Positions 24,078 through 36,465 of a DNA stretch of 64,000 bases are shown in pieces (within the stretch, counting starts at the first letter, position 1; every line of letters starts with the position of its first letter). Under the pieces are notes generated by a model. That model was given only the letters and a program-made list of their open reading frames with translations, searched no databases and was not told the origin of the DNA. Both the position numbers and the translations under genes were made by a program. Source of the DNA: Lingula anatina. Lineage: Eukaryota > Brachiopoda > Lingulata > Lingulida > Lingulidae. Location of the stretch: assembly GCF_001039355.2 (NCBI RefSeq), contig NW_019775513.1:706041-770040 (forward strand), read 5' to 3'.

Positions 24078-24394
24078 CAGGCCTACCCAATTACCAGACT
24101 CGGCACTGAATGATCCTGAATTCACCGGTAGATCAGACCACACTACCCGTTTTCAAGGTGTGAGTCAGTACGCATTACACAGTATCATACCCTGAACAAA
24201 TTTTGAGTGGTGATGCAATGCTTTTCAACCCCGCTGAGAATAGTCCCTATCACATCGCGTACTAGGCAAGAGCGGTGTCGCGTCTGATACTGTGAAATGC
24301 GTACTGATACACACCTTGAAAACGGGTAGTGTGGTCCGATTTACCGGCGAATTCAGGATCATTCGGTGCTGAGTCTGGTAGTTGGGTAGGCCTG
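24078..24394. mobile_element. 317-bp MITE with ~113-bp inverted repeats, TTATA target duplication
   Basis: The left end caggcctacccaattaccag and the right end ctggtagttgggtaggcctg are complementary. The arms stay complementary for about 113 bases each, including 'cactacccgttttcaaggtg' and its complement. The spacer is about 90 bases. The element is flanked by ttata on both sides (24073-24077 and 24395-24399). It has no coding capacity and is GC-richer than its surroundings. Confidence 0.9.
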
Positions 24395-24399
24395 TTATA

Positions 24400-25643
24400 G
24401 GCCCTGTACTTTTTCTCCGGATACTATGCGTGTGTATTGGATCAAATAAAATACTTTTTTTAACTGCATTTTTAAAAGTATATAAATACAAGGGATATCA
24501 TTTTGCATTCAAACTGTGACAAAAAAAGTACAAATGAACTTCTTAGCATTTCAGTAAACAACTGTTCAATAATGCAATCTAATATATTCCAGGATGCAGT
24601 CTACACATCCATGTTTATGAAATCAGGTAGATTTAATAGAAGTTAAGGACCATATTTACGTAAAATTGATAAGAACAAATTGGCATTACATGCTGATCCA
24701 GGACTCGGATAACTGAACTAAACAAAAATCAATTCCAGACAATAACCCTCCTGTGATATTTTCATTGAATTTCTCTGACTTCAAACTTAATTTGATTCAC
24801 TTGCTATTCCCTTTAAATGGATGTGAGTGACTGGCCCATTGGTAGCTATTTCATAACAGCAGTTTTGAATACCATCAACCATTCACTACACAGCTCTACA
24901 AACAACATCTACAAACATGAAAACCTTTCCAACATAAGTCAAGCACAACTGAAAACCTGGCATAAATTGCTTTTATCCCACTGACCACCTTCCTCTTGAG
25001 GAGCACTTATGCAAGAAATAAAGTCAAGTGGACAGTTACGTGTTTGAGCCAGAGTAGGAATCCACTGGATGAACCAAGTTTGTGAAGACCAAGAGCCAAA
25101 TTCACAAAAATCAAAATGATTCTAAAGCTTGTCTTAACTTAAAGGTAGAAAAATTCCGAGTCTAACTTAACCTAGGATTAACTATAGTGGCTCCTACCCT
25201 CCAAAATGATATATATACTTTATGCCAGTTTCAAAACGGTAACAAATGGATAATGTTTTTTAGAGAGGCATTCACTATATTTAAATGCACTTTTACACAT
25301 TCATCTTATTTCAAAGTGCTGAAAGTAGTCAAGTTTTTGGAATTTAACCTAAGGCCAATATTTGACCTAACATCTAAGGTGAAAATCACTCGTCTTCTTC
25401 ATGTCCTTAAGTGAGACATAACACCTCTTTTCATCCCATTCATTTAGGTAAATAAAAGTTAGTGGAAACCAACATTATGTGTGGAGATGTGACCAATGAT
25501 GATACTGTTAGAAACCAGGACATTTATACCACAATGGACCAACTCCGAATGGGTTGACACTAAAAGGCTACAACACTCGTTTAAACTTGTTAATGTACCT
25601 GAAATACAATGGGGTTATCTGGCCATGTCATTAAGCAAGGTCT
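24400..25643. other. intergenic DNA
   Basis: No feature recognised. AT-rich, without paired splice signals or repeats I can define. Confidence 0.6.
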
Positions 25644-26593
25644 AATAGAGTCTTTTCCACGAAATCGTGAGCATGCGCAGTTCGCGCCATTTTGTGCGGG
25701 ACTGTTTCTCAGGGGGAAAGAGTAGAAGGGGCCTTCGGTACTTTTGTAGTATACCCCCCCCCCACCCTGTAACTTTCTGTAACTTTCACTTTTCAAACAG
25801 TTTTTTACATTTTATTGTTTATCTATGTCAAGGCTTTTGAAATAAAATGCTTTTGTAATTACCTGTGGACTTTTTATTAGTGTTAATCACGTTTAATCCA
25901 GCCCATTGAAATACAAAGTTAGAATCTTCAATTTACACTCGCAGTCAATAACTTGCCGCATTTTCGTTGGCTAACCCTAAGATAATTTTATGTGAACAAG
26001 TAGCTCATAATAATTTCACAGAGGAAATCCAAGTATACAATGTATCAATCCTATGTTCACATAAAATAAGGTAGAGTTAGCCAACGAAAACGCAGCAAGC
26101 TGCGGTTACATTGTAAATTTTCACATTGTATTTCAATGGGGTGGATTAAACGTGATTAAAACTAATAAAAAGACCACAGGTAATTACAAAAACATTTTAT
26201 TTCAACAGCTTTGACATAGGTGCAAAAGACACTGTAAAAAAATGTTTGAAAAATGAAGGTTTCAGGAAGTTACAGGGTGGGGGGTATACTACAAAAGTAC
26301 CGAATGTCCTATCTTTGCTGTCGATGAGGTACGTTTTTAGTTCTTTCATTGAAAAGTCATCAGGTACTTCTGCTAAATTTCTATTCCAACTGCTCCCATG
26401 AATGTGTTTTCGAAAAAAATCAGGTGTTAACGTGTTACGAAACTTTAAAAATTCAGATTGAAATGAGCACTCCTCGATATGGCGTCCGTCGTGTACACTC
26501 CACACTTTCCCCCTGAAACTTCAAATCCCGCAAAATCTCGCGTTCCCACGGATAATTTAGCGGAAGTCACGTGACCGTGGAAAAGACTCTATT
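25644..26593. mobile_element. ~950-bp foldback transposon
   Basis: The termini aatagagtcttttccacg and cgtggaaaagactctatt are perfect complements. Inside, long imperfect arms (about 25735-26005 and 26055-26300) are reverse complements, for example 'cgttggctaaccc' with 'agttagccaacg', and 'ttaatcacgtttaatcc' with 'ggattaaacgtgattaa'. The right side is longer and holds a 102-codon open frame on the - strand (26197-26505) of no recognised family, plus a tcacgtga site. This looks like a foldback/MITE-like element that may carry extra captured sequence in one arm. Confidence 0.85.
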
Positions 26594-28581
26594 CTTGTTT
26601 TAAAATTGTCCTAACTTGTGCAGACTTTTCAGTTGACCAATCATGGCTGGCTTTAAATCAGAAACTCATCACACACACACACACACACACACATACACAC
26701 ACGCACACACACAATTTGTCAGACAATCTTTGGATATCTGTACACTGTAATGTATTCCCTCATGGCAAGATTTGGCACTGTTTGGAGATTTAGTTGCTCA
26801 ATAACCATACAAATGATATTACAGAACGTCCTTTGTATCAGTTAACTGGTATATATTTCTTTTTGAGGACTGCTCTGGGATCTTGCTAACCCATGAGTAG
26901 ACATGCTCTCTTGGCTTCTCATGCATTTTAAAATCAAATAAAGAATGCATTTGCCATATCTTCTATCTAAAATACCAATTTATGCTTCAATACAGTCATT
27001 TACATCTAAAAATAACCTTCACTAAAAACTCTTCCCCCCTGCACAACAAAATAAGGAAAAAATTGCAGTCCTACAATTAAGTAAAATACCGTGAGACTTA
27101 AAACTACCTACCTAAATGCGAGCATTTAATAATTTTTCATATGACAAAATAGCTGGATTTCAATGCTTTACTTTACAACAAAATTACAAGGGAATACAAC
27201 TTGCACATTCCACACTATCACCACCCCTTTTTTTAATGTTTAGAAAATGGGTTCTCCTGGTGCCCCAAGATCTGCCAGTAATGCTAAGTTAATCAGTATT
27301 GATTCATCTCTATTTCAGATACCACAAAAAATCTATAACAATTTGGGATACTGCTACTTACGCCGCGTCCCACTGGACATGTAGATACATCATGCGTAAA
27401 TTGAGTCAGAGAAGAAGATGCAGGCTCTACATGCAGAGGAGCTTATTCTTTGTGTGTTTTTCTGCCCATCAATCACCAGTGTTTTTTCTTTGTATGAGAT
27501 ATAAATCTTTTTTACGTTATAATGTAATCAACATCAAACGGCATTATAAACCAGATGATACCAGAACTAAGAAGAATCATCTCTCTAGACATGTCAACTT
27601 ACAATTATAAGACTCAAAACCTGTTGCAAAATGTATCATGGTTCATCTTCTGTATCTCAACATCAAAAGCCCAAAGCAAGCAATTAAAAATCTTCACTGT
27701 TTCATATAAGAATTTAGGTTGAAAGTTGGTCTCAGTTCAGCCTACTATGAAATTTAGCCAACTAACTTGCACTTCACAAAGAATTTATAAAATGCACTTA
27801 ATGCTGTCTTCTTTCAGTCAAAAAATTGAGCCTCTACTATAATAATTGTGACTGTCTTGACCAGGACTTTTACTCAAAGAGGTGACAAAAGTCAACTAAG
27901 TACATCTATTGTGAACCTATCATTCATAAAACACTTTTAAGATCAATATCATAAAGATGACATTACACAGTAACCTGTCCAAGTTATGTAGTCTTATTAG
28001 CTATGTTAAGCCCAAAGGTGAAACAAGCCCTCGTGGACATCAAGCTATTACCCATGAGTGTGCAAGCTCATTCAGGTTTCTTATGATATATACATTAGTA
28101 ACACTATTAGAAACAAAGCTTTCCTGTCTGTGAGGTATATAGTATATCATTATTTTAACAATGTAAATCATGCAACCACAATGAACTGCATACAACATTC
28201 GGCAAATTGCCAGATAAGATTTTTCTCATGCCCCCCCCCCCCCCCCCCATTATTATTTCTCTCTAAACAAATACTTTGACCACATAAAAATACTGACTAA
28301 TGCATTAATTACCTCTTGCGCTTGCACTATTTTAAGTTCAAAATTATTACACGCTTCAGTGTCCAATTGTAATATTGTAATAAAATGCATCACTTAATTC
28401 AAAGCCAAGTCATGAATAAGTGCCACATTTTACTAGATATGAAACTAGATAAAATATTGTTTTGTTAGAATCAATTGTTGTATCATGACTGACTAAAGTA
28501 CTGACAATTAGGTTGTAGCTGTAAGAACAAGTTTTAAAACCAAACTTGGTGATGTCCAAAGACTCATGCAATAAATCTCAC
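26594..28581. other. intergenic or intronic DNA
   Basis: Contains a (CA)n microsatellite at 26670-26713 and a C17 tract near 28230. No gene supported. If the - strand exon at 28582 is real, this is its downstream intron. Confidence 0.5.
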
Positions 28582-28659
28582 CTGCTGAGTTAGGACCTGT
28601 TGATGATCTGAAGCTGTCTCACTGTACTGGTAGGTTTTAATGTTCAGGTGCGCAATGGG
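28582..28659 (-). CDS. putative symmetric internal exon, - strand gene of unknown family
   Basis: On the - strand a tcaccttag acceptor and a cag|gtgaga donor bound exactly 78 bases, open in phase 0 with 26 codons. The peptide includes AHLNIKTYQYSETASD and ends HQQVLTQQ. A phase 0-0 exon of whole-codon length with good splice sites is unlikely by chance. The truncated copy at 30658-30693 keeps the frame: one difference is silent and the other changes Gln to Glu. I do not recognise the protein. It could belong to the same transcription unit as the possible start exon at 33366-33452, which also ends in phase 0. Confidence 0.45.
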
Positions 28660-30656
28660 CTAAGGTGATATGGGATTTGTCTCTGCTATAAAAGGGATTT
28701 CTTTCAACGAATGTGCAAAGTCATACATGTGTACACTTTTATATACACACTGGGAAATCTCTATATTTGTATCATAGCTCACTCCCGTTTTCCTCTTTCA
28801 GTATCTTCTAAAAGCAAAGCACAAGTTGATACCATGAGTTCCTTGTTGACAAACATGGTGTGGCACTTCTAGAAGACAAACATGACTACGGTGTCTTAGT
28901 AAGTCGTACAATGACAGACAGTCAGCCTTTGATATTACTCAACTTCAAACGCTATCACTTCATTATGAAATAATGAATGGATAAACTAACATAAACACCT
29001 GTTTACATAAGCAATGGGATGACCCTATGCAGACATTACTCATACAGTTATCAGATAGATAAATTATTAAAGAGTCCCCATTTAGGACAAGGATTAACTG
29101 GGACAGGTACAGCACTGTAATTCAGATAATTCATAACCATTAAGTTAATACATAGAAGCATGAGTGGACACAACAGAGAGAGATAAGAGGTCATCTGTTT
29201 ACATTCACAAAGTGGTCCTATCACTGGGCTTCTGTTTGCTTATTACATTCAAGTTGTTCCTGGTTTATCAGGTTGAGTGTCTGTGCATACATCTTAGTTT
29301 ATTTATTAACTACTTGTCACCCATGGGCTTACCAGGTCAACTCAATGCCATTAATAGTGGCACAGAATACCTGTGTAGAATACATACATAGCTGCTGAGA
29401 TTTAATGCTCAAGTTAAAATGACTTTATTTGTTAATAAGGCACTGCACCTTTACACATAAATAATTTTTTAGGCCAATAAGAAACTGCAGTTTTAAAATA
29501 CCAGCATCTTTCAAACATCTACTGTTGTTACAAAAATATTTCCCATAACAGTCACCAATATGTTCCAGCACATTTACAGACCCCTCAGGAAGTATCCTGT
29601 TACTATAGTATCTATTCAGTTTGCTATACTCTACAGTGCCAAAAGGTATTGCATTACTGTCCAGCCGGACTTCTCGCTTATAAGCAGACACTGTTTCTTT
29701 TTAATGAAAACATTATGATCAAACATCTATTATTTAAAATATCATAGTGAAATATCTATTTTAAAATATCACGGTGAAAAAATAATGAAAGCATGATGGT
29801 AAAATATCTATCTACAACAATATAGAGAGCCTGAAGAAAACTGTGGGTAAATGAACCATAAATATTTGTCAGGTTTGTTTCATACCAACATCTCCATGAA
29901 TCTCCAGTTGTCTCTTTATTATCACCATTTTGCATCCACTCTTTGGTTATGAACTTTCACATCATTACTTATCTTAATCTCATGCCACTCATAAATTTCT
30001 AGCACAAGGTTTTCCAAGTCTTTTCTGATGTCAATATCTCACAGCTACCACTCGAGAAACACTTTGAACGTTTAAGCACTGACGGTGGCTTTGAATATTT
30101 GTAACATGATTAAGTTTCCCAGTTTAATATAACAAATCCCCTTCCTTTAACTTTTCATTTCCTTTCTGCCATTTAAAACTCTAGGAAACAGATACCTCAC
30201 CCAGATTTTAACTAAATGCTGCTGTCATCTCCCATGCATATATAATATGGAACACAGAGAGTATAGGTCCCTTCAGATTTGAATGGCTTTTCAAATGACA
30301 TTTCAGATCATACAGCTCCTTTCTGCACAGATCTTTGGAGTGCTGCACCGTTTGTCTGATTTCCGTCTCACTGATCAGCTTGATTGATTCAGGTGTCCAA
30401 AGACAATATGCAGTCCTATGGGAAAGAGAGAGTTGAAATCTGCTGTTTTCTGATAACGTGTGGAATAATGTTTTTCGTCAAAAGGCAACAGAAAAGATGC
30501 TACTCACTATCAGGATTGTTGCCAGAAATTTTAAAAAGAGGTGCTGTGGCGATGGTATTTCTTTATTTCTTTGAAAAAGAAGTCCTTTTTACCAAGAAAC
30601 CTGCATGTGTTCAAATTCAAAGATCAAATTTTGATTAAGCACAAACTTTTTTTTTT
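28624..30656. repeat. direct duplication C, copy 1 (2.03 kb, next to an N gap)
   Basis: Repeated at 30658-32692 after a single N, offset 2034-2035. The first ~300 bases differ at several positions and the rest is almost identical. One substitution is easy to see (gaatctcCagttg at about 29898 versus gaatctcGagttg). Ends in a T run. Open frames at 29164-29391 and 29425-29691 occur in both copies but show no family resemblance. Confidence 0.92.
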
Positions 30657-30657
30657 N
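30657..30657. other. assembly gap (single N)
   Basis: Placed after a T10 run; the following sequence restarts the 28624 block in the middle of the putative - strand exon. Confidence 0.9.
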
Positions 30658-30693
30658 GTACTCGTAGGTCTTAATGTTCAGGTGCGCAATGGG
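30658..30693 (-). pseudogene. gap-truncated copy of the 78-base - strand exon
   Basis: Keeps the acceptor (accttag) and the first 12 codons of the exon at 28582-28659, then runs into the N. Two substitutions from the other copy: one silent (Lys) and one Gln to Glu. It is most probably an assembly artefact rather than a real broken exon. Confidence 0.6.
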
Positions 30694-32692
30694 CTAAGGT
30701 AATATGGGATTTGTCTCTGCTATAATATGGGATTTCTATCAATGAATGTGCAAAGTCACACGTGTACACTTTTATATACACACGGGAAAATCTCTATATT
30801 TGTATCATATACCTCACCCCTGTTTTCCTCTTTCAGTATCTTCTAAAAGCAAAGCACAAGTTGATACCATGAGTTCCTTGTTGACAAATATGGTGTGGCA
30901 CTTCTAGAAGACAAATATGACTACGGTGTCTTAGTAAGTCGTACAATGACAGACAGTCAGCCTTTGATATTACTCAACTTCAAACGCTATCACTTCATTA
31001 TGAAATAATGAATGGATAAACTAACATAAACACCTGTTTACATAAGCAATGGGATGACCCTATGCAGACATTACTCATACAGTTATCAGATAGATAAATT
31101 ATTAAAGAGTCCCCATTTAGGACAAGGATTAACTGGGACAGGTACAGCACTGTAATTCAGATAATTCATAACCATTAAGTTAATACATAGAAGCATGAGT
31201 GGACACAACAGAGAGAGATAAGAGGTCATCTGTTTACATTCACAAAGTGGTCCTATCACTGGGCTTCTGTTTGCTTATTACATTCAAGTTGTTCCTGGTT
31301 TATCAGGTTGAGTGTCTGTGCATACATCTTAGTTTATTTATTAACTACTTGTCACCCATGGGCTTACCAGGTCAACTCAATGCCATTAATAGTGGCACAG
31401 AATACCTGTGTAGAATACATACATAGCTGCTGAGATTTAATGCTCAAGTTAAAATGACTTTATTTGTTAATAAGGCACTGCACCTTTACACATAAATAAT
31501 TTTTTAGGCCAATAAGAAACTGCAGTTTTAAAATACCAGCATCTTTCAAACATCTACTGTTGTTACAAAAATATTTCCCATAACAGTCACCAATATGTTC
31601 CAGCACATTTACAGACCCCTCAGGAAGTATCCTGTTACTATAGTATCTATTCAGTTTGCTATACTCTACAGTGCCAAAAGGTATTGCATTACTGTCCAGC
31701 CGGACTTCTCGCTTATAAGCAGACACTGTTTCTTTTTAATGAAAACATTATGATCAAACATCTATTATTTAAAATATCATAGTGAAATATCTATTTTAAA
31801 ATATCACGGTGAAAAAATAATGAAAGCATGATGGTAAAATATCTATCTACAACAATATAGAGAGCCTGAAGAAAACTGTGGGTAAATGAACCATAAATAT
31901 TTGTCAGGTTTGTTTCATACCAACATCTCCATGAATCTCGAGTTGTCTCTTTATTATCACCATTTTGCATCCACTCTTTGGTTATGAACTTTCACATCAT
32001 TACTTATCTTAATCTCATGCCACTCATAAATTTCTAGCACAAGGTTTTCCAAGTCTTTTCTGATGTCAATATCTCACAGCTACCACTCGAGAAACACTTT
32101 GAACGTTTAAGCACTGACGGTGGCTTTGAATATTTGTAACATGATTAAGTTTCCCAGTTTAATATAACAAATCCCCTTCCTTTAACTTTTCATTTCCTTT
32201 CTGCCATTTAAAACTCTAGGAAACAGATACCTCACCCAGATTTTAACTAAATGCTGCTGTCATCTCCCATGCATATATAATATGGAACACAGAGAGTATA
32301 GGTCCCTTCAGATTTGAATGGCTTTTCAAATGACATTTCAGATCATACAGCTCCTTTCTGCACAGATCTTTGGAGTGCTGCACCGTTTGTCTGATTTCCG
32401 TCTCACTGATCAGCTTGATTGATTCAGGTGTCCAAAGACAATATGCAGTCCTATGGGAAAGAGAGAGTTGAAATCTGCTGTTTTCTGATAACGTGTGGAA
32501 TAATGTTTTTCGTCAAAAGGCAACAGAAAAGATGCTACTCACTATCAGGATTGTTGCCAGAAATTTTAAAAAGAGGTGCTGTGGCGATGGTATTTCTTTA
32601 TTTCTTTGAAAAAGAAGTCCTTTTTACCAAGAAACCTGCATGTGTTCAAATTCAAAGATCAAATTTTGATTAAGCACAAACTTTTTTTTTTT
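30658..32692. repeat. direct duplication C, copy 2
   Basis: Second copy of 28624-30656. It ends at the T12 run where unique sequence resumes. This copy is continuous with the downstream unique DNA, and copy 1 is continuous with the upstream unique DNA, so one true locus would be obtained by merging them. Confidence 0.92.
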
Positions 32693-33365
32693 GGCTTAAA
32701 AGACAATTATTTTGAACCTGCATTAGCATGAGTCTTGATTCTATAAAATGCGAAGAAACAAAAAATACAATAAGTATCTGATAATAAACACTCCACATCC
32801 TCTTTTCATTTTACAGTAAACACCACAGAGCAAGAGTATTAGTATGCATCCCAGTGTCTACTACTCGGTCTGCACAGTAAATAGGATTGATGATGCTACC
32901 AAATAAAAATTTCATTCTCCACATACAGCATATCTATTCCTTTCATCAAGACTTTTTTTTACCTTATATTCATTCATTCTTTAAATGATTATGATGCTAC
33001 TGTCACAAAGAAAACAACAAGAGATCTCATCGGCACTGAACAAATGCATGTTTTTCATAATAGTAAACCCCAAAAGTTCCAGGATACCAAAAAGAGAGAG
33101 AGAGGAACAGAAACAAAATGGTCTTTGTATGTATTCATTTGTTTTATTACTTCTTTTTTTTTTTTAATCAATTTATCTAGATCAATTTTACTATTTTTTC
33201 CATCAGACCCCCAAAAAAACAGAAAAAAATTCTGAGATATGTTGTTACAGGCTTCAAAATGTCTTTTCTCCCTTTTTTGAGAAGGTGGAAGGGATTGATC
33301 GAGCAAACAGGTTTAAAATACATTTTAAAGTAAAGCAGATATTTTAATGTGAAATTCTTACTCAC
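32693..33365. other. intergenic or intronic DNA
   Basis: AT-rich with T and A homopolymers. Overlapping open frames on both strands near 33000-33300 are low-complexity artefacts. Confidence 0.6.
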
Positions 33366-33452
33366 TATCTTCTGCTCTACCAAAACAGAGTGCTGTAATA
33401 TCACTGGTTTTCTTACCACACAACCCATTATTACCGCAGGAGCTGGACTCAT
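33366..33452 (-). CDS. possible start exon of a - strand gene
   Basis: The - strand frame from ATG at 33452 (or, in better context, ATG at 33428 giving MGCVVRKPVILQHSVLVEQK) runs to a strong gtgagtaag donor after 33366 in phase 0. A start at MGC would allow N-myristoylation. It could connect to the phase-0 exon at 28582-28659. No family recognised and the leader is AT-rich, so this remains a guess. Confidence 0.25.
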
Positions 33453-33984
33453 AAATTCTTTTTAAATTTTATTTAGTATTTTTATGTTACTACCTCTCTG
33501 CTGATTTTGAATACAGATATGACAAAACATTCTAAGTCTCCGAATCCCATATTTATCTTCGTCACAAGGATGCTAAATGTACAGTGGCATTGCATAAAGT
33601 TCACGCAGCCCACGGTACACTTGAAAATACAATTAGACTGGTTGTTATAGCATTAGTCGGACGAAATAAATGGGATATACGTAAAGCCACATTAATATCA
33701 AATAACCAGGTTAAGGTTCCATTCCAAATGCAGTGCAAAGGAGGACCCATTTCTGAGTTTACTTGTCAGCACCGGCGACACGCGAAAAAAAGTATACCCA
33801 AGACCAAAAAAAAGCAAAGCAAGCTGTATCCTATCAGGACAAACAAAACAAATTGGCCAAAACCTACCTTTTTCACAAAGTTAACCCAAGTCTGGAATCA
33901 AAACGTAAAGTTCAGGAGAAAAATTATTGCCGATTTGTACTCGTGCCTCTCAATCTCAGATTTGTGTTTGTGCACATAGTTTGA

Positions 33985-34006
33985 TGACGTTGTCTTCGTC
34001 ACGTGA
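33985..34006 (+). promoter_or_regulatory. probable SCOC core promoter elements (CRE half-site and E-box)
   Basis: tgacgt at 33985-33990 and a palindromic tcacgtga at 33999-34006 lie just upstream of a likely non-coding first exon whose donor (gagtg|gtaagg) is at 34041. Palindromic CACGTG sites bind bHLH-zip factors such as USF or MITF/TFEB. A link with the autophagy role of SCOC is tempting but is inference. Confidence 0.45.
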
Positions 34007-34297
34007 TACGCAATCCTCTGCAGTTTTCACAGGAAGAGTGGTAAGGTTTTGTATAAAATTGACAAAATTCGAAGTATTTACTTGATATTGTAGGTGTATA
34101 TTGAAGGCTAATATACCTGAGACCAGGTATACTTAATATTCACGTTAATATTCCAGTGAAGTTCCGTTATACTTAAGTGTAGACTGAGATAATTTTTTCA
34201 GATCTACACAAATGATATGCGATCGATGCTTGTTTGAGGAGTGAATCACTGAAGAGATATATACTGGTTTGGATACATAGAAGACAGGGAAGATACA

Positions 34298-35837
34298 ATG
34301 TCTGCCTTCGAGAAAGAAAGCCTACACAGTGTGCCACTCTCAAGTGATAGTGAATCAGGTACCTTAAATACATGGTGTGGCGTCACTATTAATTGTCAAT
34401 AACCGCACAGTAGTGTAGTCTAGATCAGTTAGTTAGAATTTAAATTGCATATTTTAAAACACTCCTTTTCAGTCCAGCCGTTCGGTTGCTTATGAGCAAG
34501 TATTCCCAGGTGTTTTTTCATTATATGCAAAAATACAGAAATACAACTTATTAGCTCAGGGTCATTTTACATTAAATTTTTATGCAATGTAGAACTTTTC
34601 ATTAATGATGTTCAAAAGGAAATTAATGTGGAGAATATTACCTCAACCCAACTTACTCAAACTAAATTGATATGAGTGAAGATGTTACAGCTGGAAGTTT
34701 TTGTAGAATAAGCTGTTGCTATAAAACCTATTAGGACAGAAGTGTTTTCACACCCCTAATGGATCAGTGGTAAGATATTCTATTAATAATAATTATGATT
34801 CCATTGCAGGTGATGGTGCAATTATTGATAGCAACAAGAGGGACTACCATTCAAGTGGCTTGTCATCAAACAGTAAGTGATTTATCTATCAATGAAATGT
34901 TTGAGACAAAACACTTGTCTTCAGAGCGATATACTAGTATTCCAGAACACTTCAAGCATCCGCAAGAGATGTTCCAAGGCATACAATGCAAGGGGGTGAC
35001 ACTCTCCTGAATGCTTAATTTGTAACCTATTGTTGCCGCAATGAAAGTTTTCTCTATTGAGGGGGAGGGGGTGTATCTCACCTCCCCAGATATGATTTAT
35101 GTTTTGTGAGAGCAGTGGGATGCTTATACTTTCACAAGGTCTTTTTTTTTTTGCCTTTGAAAGAATTTCCAAGATCATTTTTTATTACAGAATATAGGAA
35201 TTTCAACATGCAAAGGTGCTATTGACACCCAGTGATGTCACTTGCAAAAGTCTTATAGTGGCCATTTAAACATTATATTTGTAATCCCTGATGAATTCTT
35301 TCTATTTCAGGTCTTGATCCAGACATAAATCCAGATGAGGAAGAGGAGAAACAACGTCTTATTACACAGGTGCTGGAATTACAGAATACTCTTGACGGTA
35401 AGAAGACATATATTATAAACTTGTAATAAATGCATTATTTCATTAAGATGCATTTATCAAATCTCAAAAGGGTTCTTGTATTGCTTGTTTTAATTATTGC
35501 TTTAGGATGTTACATGGTTTCTCTGTTTTGAATTTAATTACTGATTTTATGAAAAATTTGGCATCTTTTGAAAAAGTAAATGGAAGCACACTACCTGTTA
35601 CCACTGCAGTACGAAACCTTTCTTACTGGTATTTCTTTCTATGTTATTATTATTATTATGTGGGGAAATCAAGAGGTGGTGTTATATATTGTAGATCTGT
35701 CATGCAGAGTAGACTCAGTAAAGGAGGAGAACATGAAACTCAAGTCAGAGAACCAGGTGCTGGGCCAGTACATAGAGAACTTGATGGCTGCCAGCAGTGT
35801 GTTCCAGTCAACATCTCCTAAGTCGAAGAAGAAGTAG
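34298..35837 (+). CDS. SCOC: short coiled-coil protein SCOC, 117 aa, four coding exons
   Basis: SCOC is a small coiled-coil protein of the Golgi and trans-Golgi that binds ARL1/ARL3 and FEZ1 and takes part in starvation-induced autophagy. Coding exons are 34298-34358, 34810-34872, 35311-35397 and 35695-35837, all with GT-AG introns and matching phase 1 junctions. A non-coding exon probably ends at 34040 and the start exon begins near 34202. The N-terminus (residues 1-50) is acidic and Ser-rich and poorly conserved. Residues ~51-102 form the coiled coil, with segments [20 protein letters not shown] and [17 protein letters not shown] that match vertebrate SCOC closely. The tail is SPKSKKK. The leader contains a 10-codon upstream frame (about 34212-34244). 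It is convergent with COA5 downstream. All expected parts are intact. Confidence 0.95.
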
Positions 35838-36308
35838 AATCAAAACTGGTGTGTTCATGGTCAGGCTAAGGGTCCTTTTAAACTGTATTTATCTAACTTA
35901 CATCATTATAACTCTTTCCTAAATTATGTGTCAGATAAATGGAATAGGTCAAATCCCTTATAGTGGTCAAATATTGGAAGTGATTTATGGTAAAAATGAG
36001 ATTTTTCAGTTTTTTGTACCTATTTTGCCTGCTCTTGATTGTGTTGTTCACTGAATGTGTTGATATCAGTGCTTCTGAGAATTTCATTTGATCAGTGAAA
36101 TGGAATCATTTCTGTAGCAGATCTTTTCTGAAATTTAGCAAGGACTTTCAAGGCTGACTGAATCTGACAAGGATAACATGAAAGAATCGTATGTATCCTT
36201 AAAGAATAAACTCTATGTGCAATAGCAAGGGCATGATCGTGGTGAAAAACCGAAACATTTTTCTTTTCAAGTGGATCATTACACAAATCCAAAAGAGTAG
36301 GTTTTTTA

Positions 36309-36352
36309 TGTACAGACACAGATGTGTCTGTACACAGATGTGTCTGTACATA
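36309..36352 (+). promoter_or_regulatory. hairpin with Pumilio-like site in the SCOC 3' UTR
   Basis: tgtacagacaca is followed by its exact complement tgtgtctgtaca, and 'cagatgtgtctgtaca' is then repeated. The last unit runs into TGTACATA (36345-36352), which fits the UGUANAUA consensus bound by Pumilio proteins. A related hairpin recurs at 37162-37194. Confidence 0.5.
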
Positions 36353-36465
36353 TTGCCATCACCTGAGTCTGTCGTCGCCGTCGCCATCACAGTGCACTCT
36401 CAGCATAAACACGATAAGTGGAAGACAGTTTTACTTTTGGGCTTAATATTTACAGAGCTGATGGA

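Noticed and set aside
29425-29691. 88-codon - strand frame (and its copy at 31460-31726) with a stop codon overlapping AATAAA
   Set aside because: It has no ATG (it opens with GTG), no usable splice acceptor and no family resemblance. Its presence twice is due to the assembly duplication, not to conservation.
33584-33979. 131-codon + strand frame upstream of SCOC
   Set aside because: Overlaps another frame, has low-complexity Lys/Gln-rich composition and lies in the likely SCOC promoter. No recognisable domain and no splice or poly(A) context.
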